A stretch of 7,218 nt of DNA, taken from positions 1 to 7,218 of the forward strand of contig URVJ01000035.1 in NCBI GenBank assembly GCA_900551295.1. Direction: 5' to 3'. Positions 5,769 to 7,218 of this stretch are shown here, piece after piece; position 1 is the first letter of the stretch, and every line of letters starts with the position of its first letter. Made by a program: the position numbers and the translations under genes. A model generated the notes under the pieces. That model was not told where the DNA came from. It ran no database searches and was given only the letters and a program-made list of their open reading frames with translations. The DNA is from an uncultured Eubacteriales bacterium. Its GTDB lineage: Bacteria; Bacillota; Clostridia; Oscillospirales; CAG-382.

Positions 5769-6461
5769 ATGAATTACACAACAGAAGTAAATAATATGTG
5801 CTGTGTAGCCAAAGGTCCCGACCACGGTCCCGCTCCCATTCCGGAAGAAGGCAAGTGGATACAGGCAAAAGAAATCAAGGACATCTCCGGTTTTACCCAC
5901 GGTGTGGGCTGGTGCGCACCTCAGCAGGGCGCCTGCAAACTCTCGCTCAACATCAAGAACGGTATCATCGAGGAAGCTCTCGTTGAAACTATCGGATGTT
6001 CGGGTATGACTCACTCAGCTGCTATGGCTGCTGAAATTCTTCAGGGCAAGACAATCCTTGAAGCTCTCAACACCGACCTTGTATGCGACGCTATCAACAC
6101 CGCCATGCGCGAACTGTTCTTACAGATAGTATACGGACGTTCTCAATCCGCTTTCTCCGACGACGGTCTGCTTGTAGGCGCAGGTCTCGAAGACCTCGGC
6201 AAGGGCACAAGAAGCCAGGTAGGTACAATGTACGGCACACGTGCAAAGGGTGTAAGATACCTCGAAATGGCTGAGGGCTATGTTACAAGAATGGCTCTCG
6301 ACGCAGACGATCAGGTTATCGGTTACGAATTCGTTTCTCTCGGAAAGATGACAGACTTCATCAAGAAGGGCGACGATCCCAACACCGCATACAAAAAGGC
6401 TCAGGGAACTTACGGCAGATTCGATGAGGCTGTAAAGTACATCGATCCCCGCAAAGACTGA
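5769..6461 (+). CDS. NifU/IscU-like iron-sulfur scaffold-family protein
   Basis: A 230-residue cytosolic protein whose residues about 50-115 resemble the NifU/IscU N-terminal scaffold fold: GACKLSLNIKNG, then EALVETIGCSGMTHSAAMAAEIL, then ILEALNTDLVCDA. C56, C77 and C106 stand where IscU has its three cluster-ligating cysteines, though the spacings (21 and 29) are shorter than in IscU. C49 and a C11-C12 pair near the N-terminus add possible ligands. The C-terminal half (about 125-230, including GTMYGTRAKGVRYLEMAEGYV) is not part of IscU and is specific to this longer family. The start follows AAAGGA (5753-5758) by 10 bases. Its stop is only 21 bases from the GGGtGRT gene, a pairing I recognise as recurrent in anaerobes, which suggests a shared complex or pathway. 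No cysteine desulfurase is nearby, so general cluster assembly is not shown. Fold moderately sure; function inferred. Confidence 0.8.
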   Translation: MNYTTEVNNMCCVAKGPDHGPAPIPEEGKWIQAKEIKDISGFTHGVGWCAPQQGACKLSLNIKNGIIEEALVETIGCSGMTHSAAMAAEILQGKTILEALNTDLVCDAINTAMRELFLQIVYGRSQSAFSDDGLLVGAGLEDLGKGTRSQVGTMYGTRAKGVRYLEMAEGYVTRMALDADDQVIGYEFVSLGKMTDFIKKGDDPNTAYKKAQGTYGRFDEAVKYIDPRKD

Positions 6462-6466
6462 TCGAC

Positions 6467-6473
6467 AGGAGGT
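6467..6473 (+). promoter_or_regulatory. Near-perfect ribosome binding site of the GGGtGRT gene
   Basis: AGGAGGT with a 9-base spacer is the strongest Shine-Dalgarno sequence in the window. It fixes the ATG at 6483 and, with the biased codon use downstream, suggests the GGGtGRT protein is made in large amounts. Confidence 0.8.
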
Positions 6474-6482
6474 ATTACAGAG

Positions 6483-7218
6483 ATGGCATTATTTGAAAAC
6501 TACGAAAGACGTATTGACAAAATAAACGGCGTTCTCGCAGAATACGGCATAAAGTCCGTTGAGGAATGCCGCGACATTACTCTCGCTAAGGGTATCGACT
6601 GCGACAAGATCGTAAGAGAAACTCAGCCTATATGCTTTGAAAACGCAATCTGGGCATATACCGTAGGCGCAGCTATCGCAATAAAGAAGGGCTGCACAAA
6701 GGCTGCCGACGCCGCTGCCGCTATCGGTATCGGACTTCAGGCATTCTGCATTACCGGTTCTGTTGCCGAAAACCGCAAGGTCGGTCTCGGACACGGGAAT
6801 CTTGCATCCATGCTTCTCTCGGAAGAAACAGAGTGTTTCTGCTTCCTTGCAGGTCACGAATCCTTCGCTGCCGCTGAAGGCGCAATCAAGATCGCCCTCA
6901 ACGCAAACAAGGTAAGACAGAAGCCCCTTCGCGTTATACTCAACGGTCTCGGTAAGGACGCTGCATTCATCATTTCCAGAATCAACGGCTTTACCTACTG
7001 CAAGACCGAGTTTGATCCTTACACCGAAACCGTAAAGGTTGTAGATGAGCACGCTTATTCCAACGGTCCCCGTGCCGCTGTAAAGTGCTACGGTGCGGAC
7101 AACGTTCCCGAAGGCGTTGCTATAATGAAGCTCGAAAACGTAGGCGTTTCCATTACCGGCAACTCCACCAACCCGACCCGTTTCCAGCATCCCGTTGCAG
7201 GCACTTACAAGAAGTGGT
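6483..7218 (+). CDS. GGGtGRT family protein, 3' end cut by the window
   Basis: An open frame runs from ATG to the window edge without a stop, giving the first 245 residues of a protein I recognise as the GGGtGRT family (usual length roughly 330). The N-terminus MALFENYERRIDKINGVLAE and the core segments AENRKVGLGHGNLASMLL (95-112) and FLAGHESFAAAEGAIKIAL (121-139) are typical. The name-giving glycine-rich motif near the C-terminus lies beyond the window and cannot be checked. Nine cysteines are visible (29, 40, 51, 71, 89, 118, 120, 173, 202), including C118-F-C120. A near-perfect AGGAGGT (6467-6473) lies 9 bases before the ATG, and the NifU-like gene ends 21 bases upstream. Lysine codons are 17 AAG to 1 AAA, a sign of high expression. 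Its biochemical function is unknown to me; cluster or cofactor handling with its neighbour is inferred. Confidence 0.88.
   Translation, partial: MALFENYERRIDKINGVLAEYGIKSVEECRDITLAKGIDCDKIVRETQPICFENAIWAYTVGAAIAIKKGCTKAADAAAAIGIGLQAFCITGSVAENRKVGLGHGNLASMLLSEETECFCFLAGHESFAAAEGAIKIALNANKVRQKPLRVILNGLGKDAAFIISRINGFTYCKTEFDPYTETVKVVDEHAYSNGPRAAVKCYGADNVPEGVAIMKLENVGVSITGNSTNPTRFQHPVAGTYKKW

Noticed and set aside
6489..7190. A 233-codon open frame on the minus strand
   Set aside because: It is antisense to the GGGtGRT gene, which matches a known family and has a strong ribosome binding site. The antisense protein is a low-complexity artefact of the C-ending codon bias on the plus strand.
1..7218. 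CRISPR arrays, tRNA or rRNA genes, insertion sequences and phage genes
   Set aside because: No spaced repeat array, cloverleaf sequence, transposase or integrase motif was seen on either strand.

Overview
This window reads as a piece of chromosome from an anaerobic, Clostridia-type member of the Bacillota, probably an uncultured or gut-associated lineage near Oscillospiraceae or Lachnospiraceae. The grounds are the moderate GC content, strong AGGAGG-like ribosome binding sites, sigma-A-type promoters, and gene content: an SmtB-type regulator with a P1B-type ATPase, PduL, and the NifU-like/GGGtGRT pair. The lineage is inferred from family knowledge and was not tested by a search. No tRNA, rRNA, CRISPR array, insertion sequence or phage gene was seen, and no stretch over 300 bases lacks a gene.

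Left part (1-2717, minus strand): a three-gene heavy-metal resistance operon. It is transcribed from a perfect consensus promoter (TTGACA, 17 bp, TATAAT) whose -10 box lies between two identical ACATATGAA boxes, a probable operator. The order is an SmtB/CzrA-type repressor with an intact alpha-5 zinc site, a free-standing 72-residue HMA metal-binding domain with a DCxxC motif, and a P1B-2 (Zn/Cd/Pb) efflux ATPase that lacks its own N-terminal HMA domain. Together they suggest Zn/Cd efflux switched on when metal releases the repressor.

Middle (2762-4544): a minus-strand PfkB sugar kinase, most like 2-keto-3-deoxygluconate kinase, ends at a strong intrinsic terminator. Divergent from it is rlmH, the 23S rRNA pseudouridine-1915 N3-methyltransferase. 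The intergenic region between them holds an extended -10 promoter for rlmH and a nested inverted repeat.

Right part (4651-7218, plus strand): four co-directional genes with gaps of 66, 59 and 21 bases. They encode an Anabaena sensory rhodopsin transducer (ASRT) family protein with no rhodopsin nearby, a PduL-type phosphate acyltransferase without an encapsulation peptide, a NifU/IscU-like scaffold protein, and the first 245 residues of a GGGtGRT-family protein cut by the window edge. The last two form a tightly spaced cysteine-containing pair with codon use that suggests high expression. Their biochemical role is unknown to me, and they are the best candidate here for an undescribed system.
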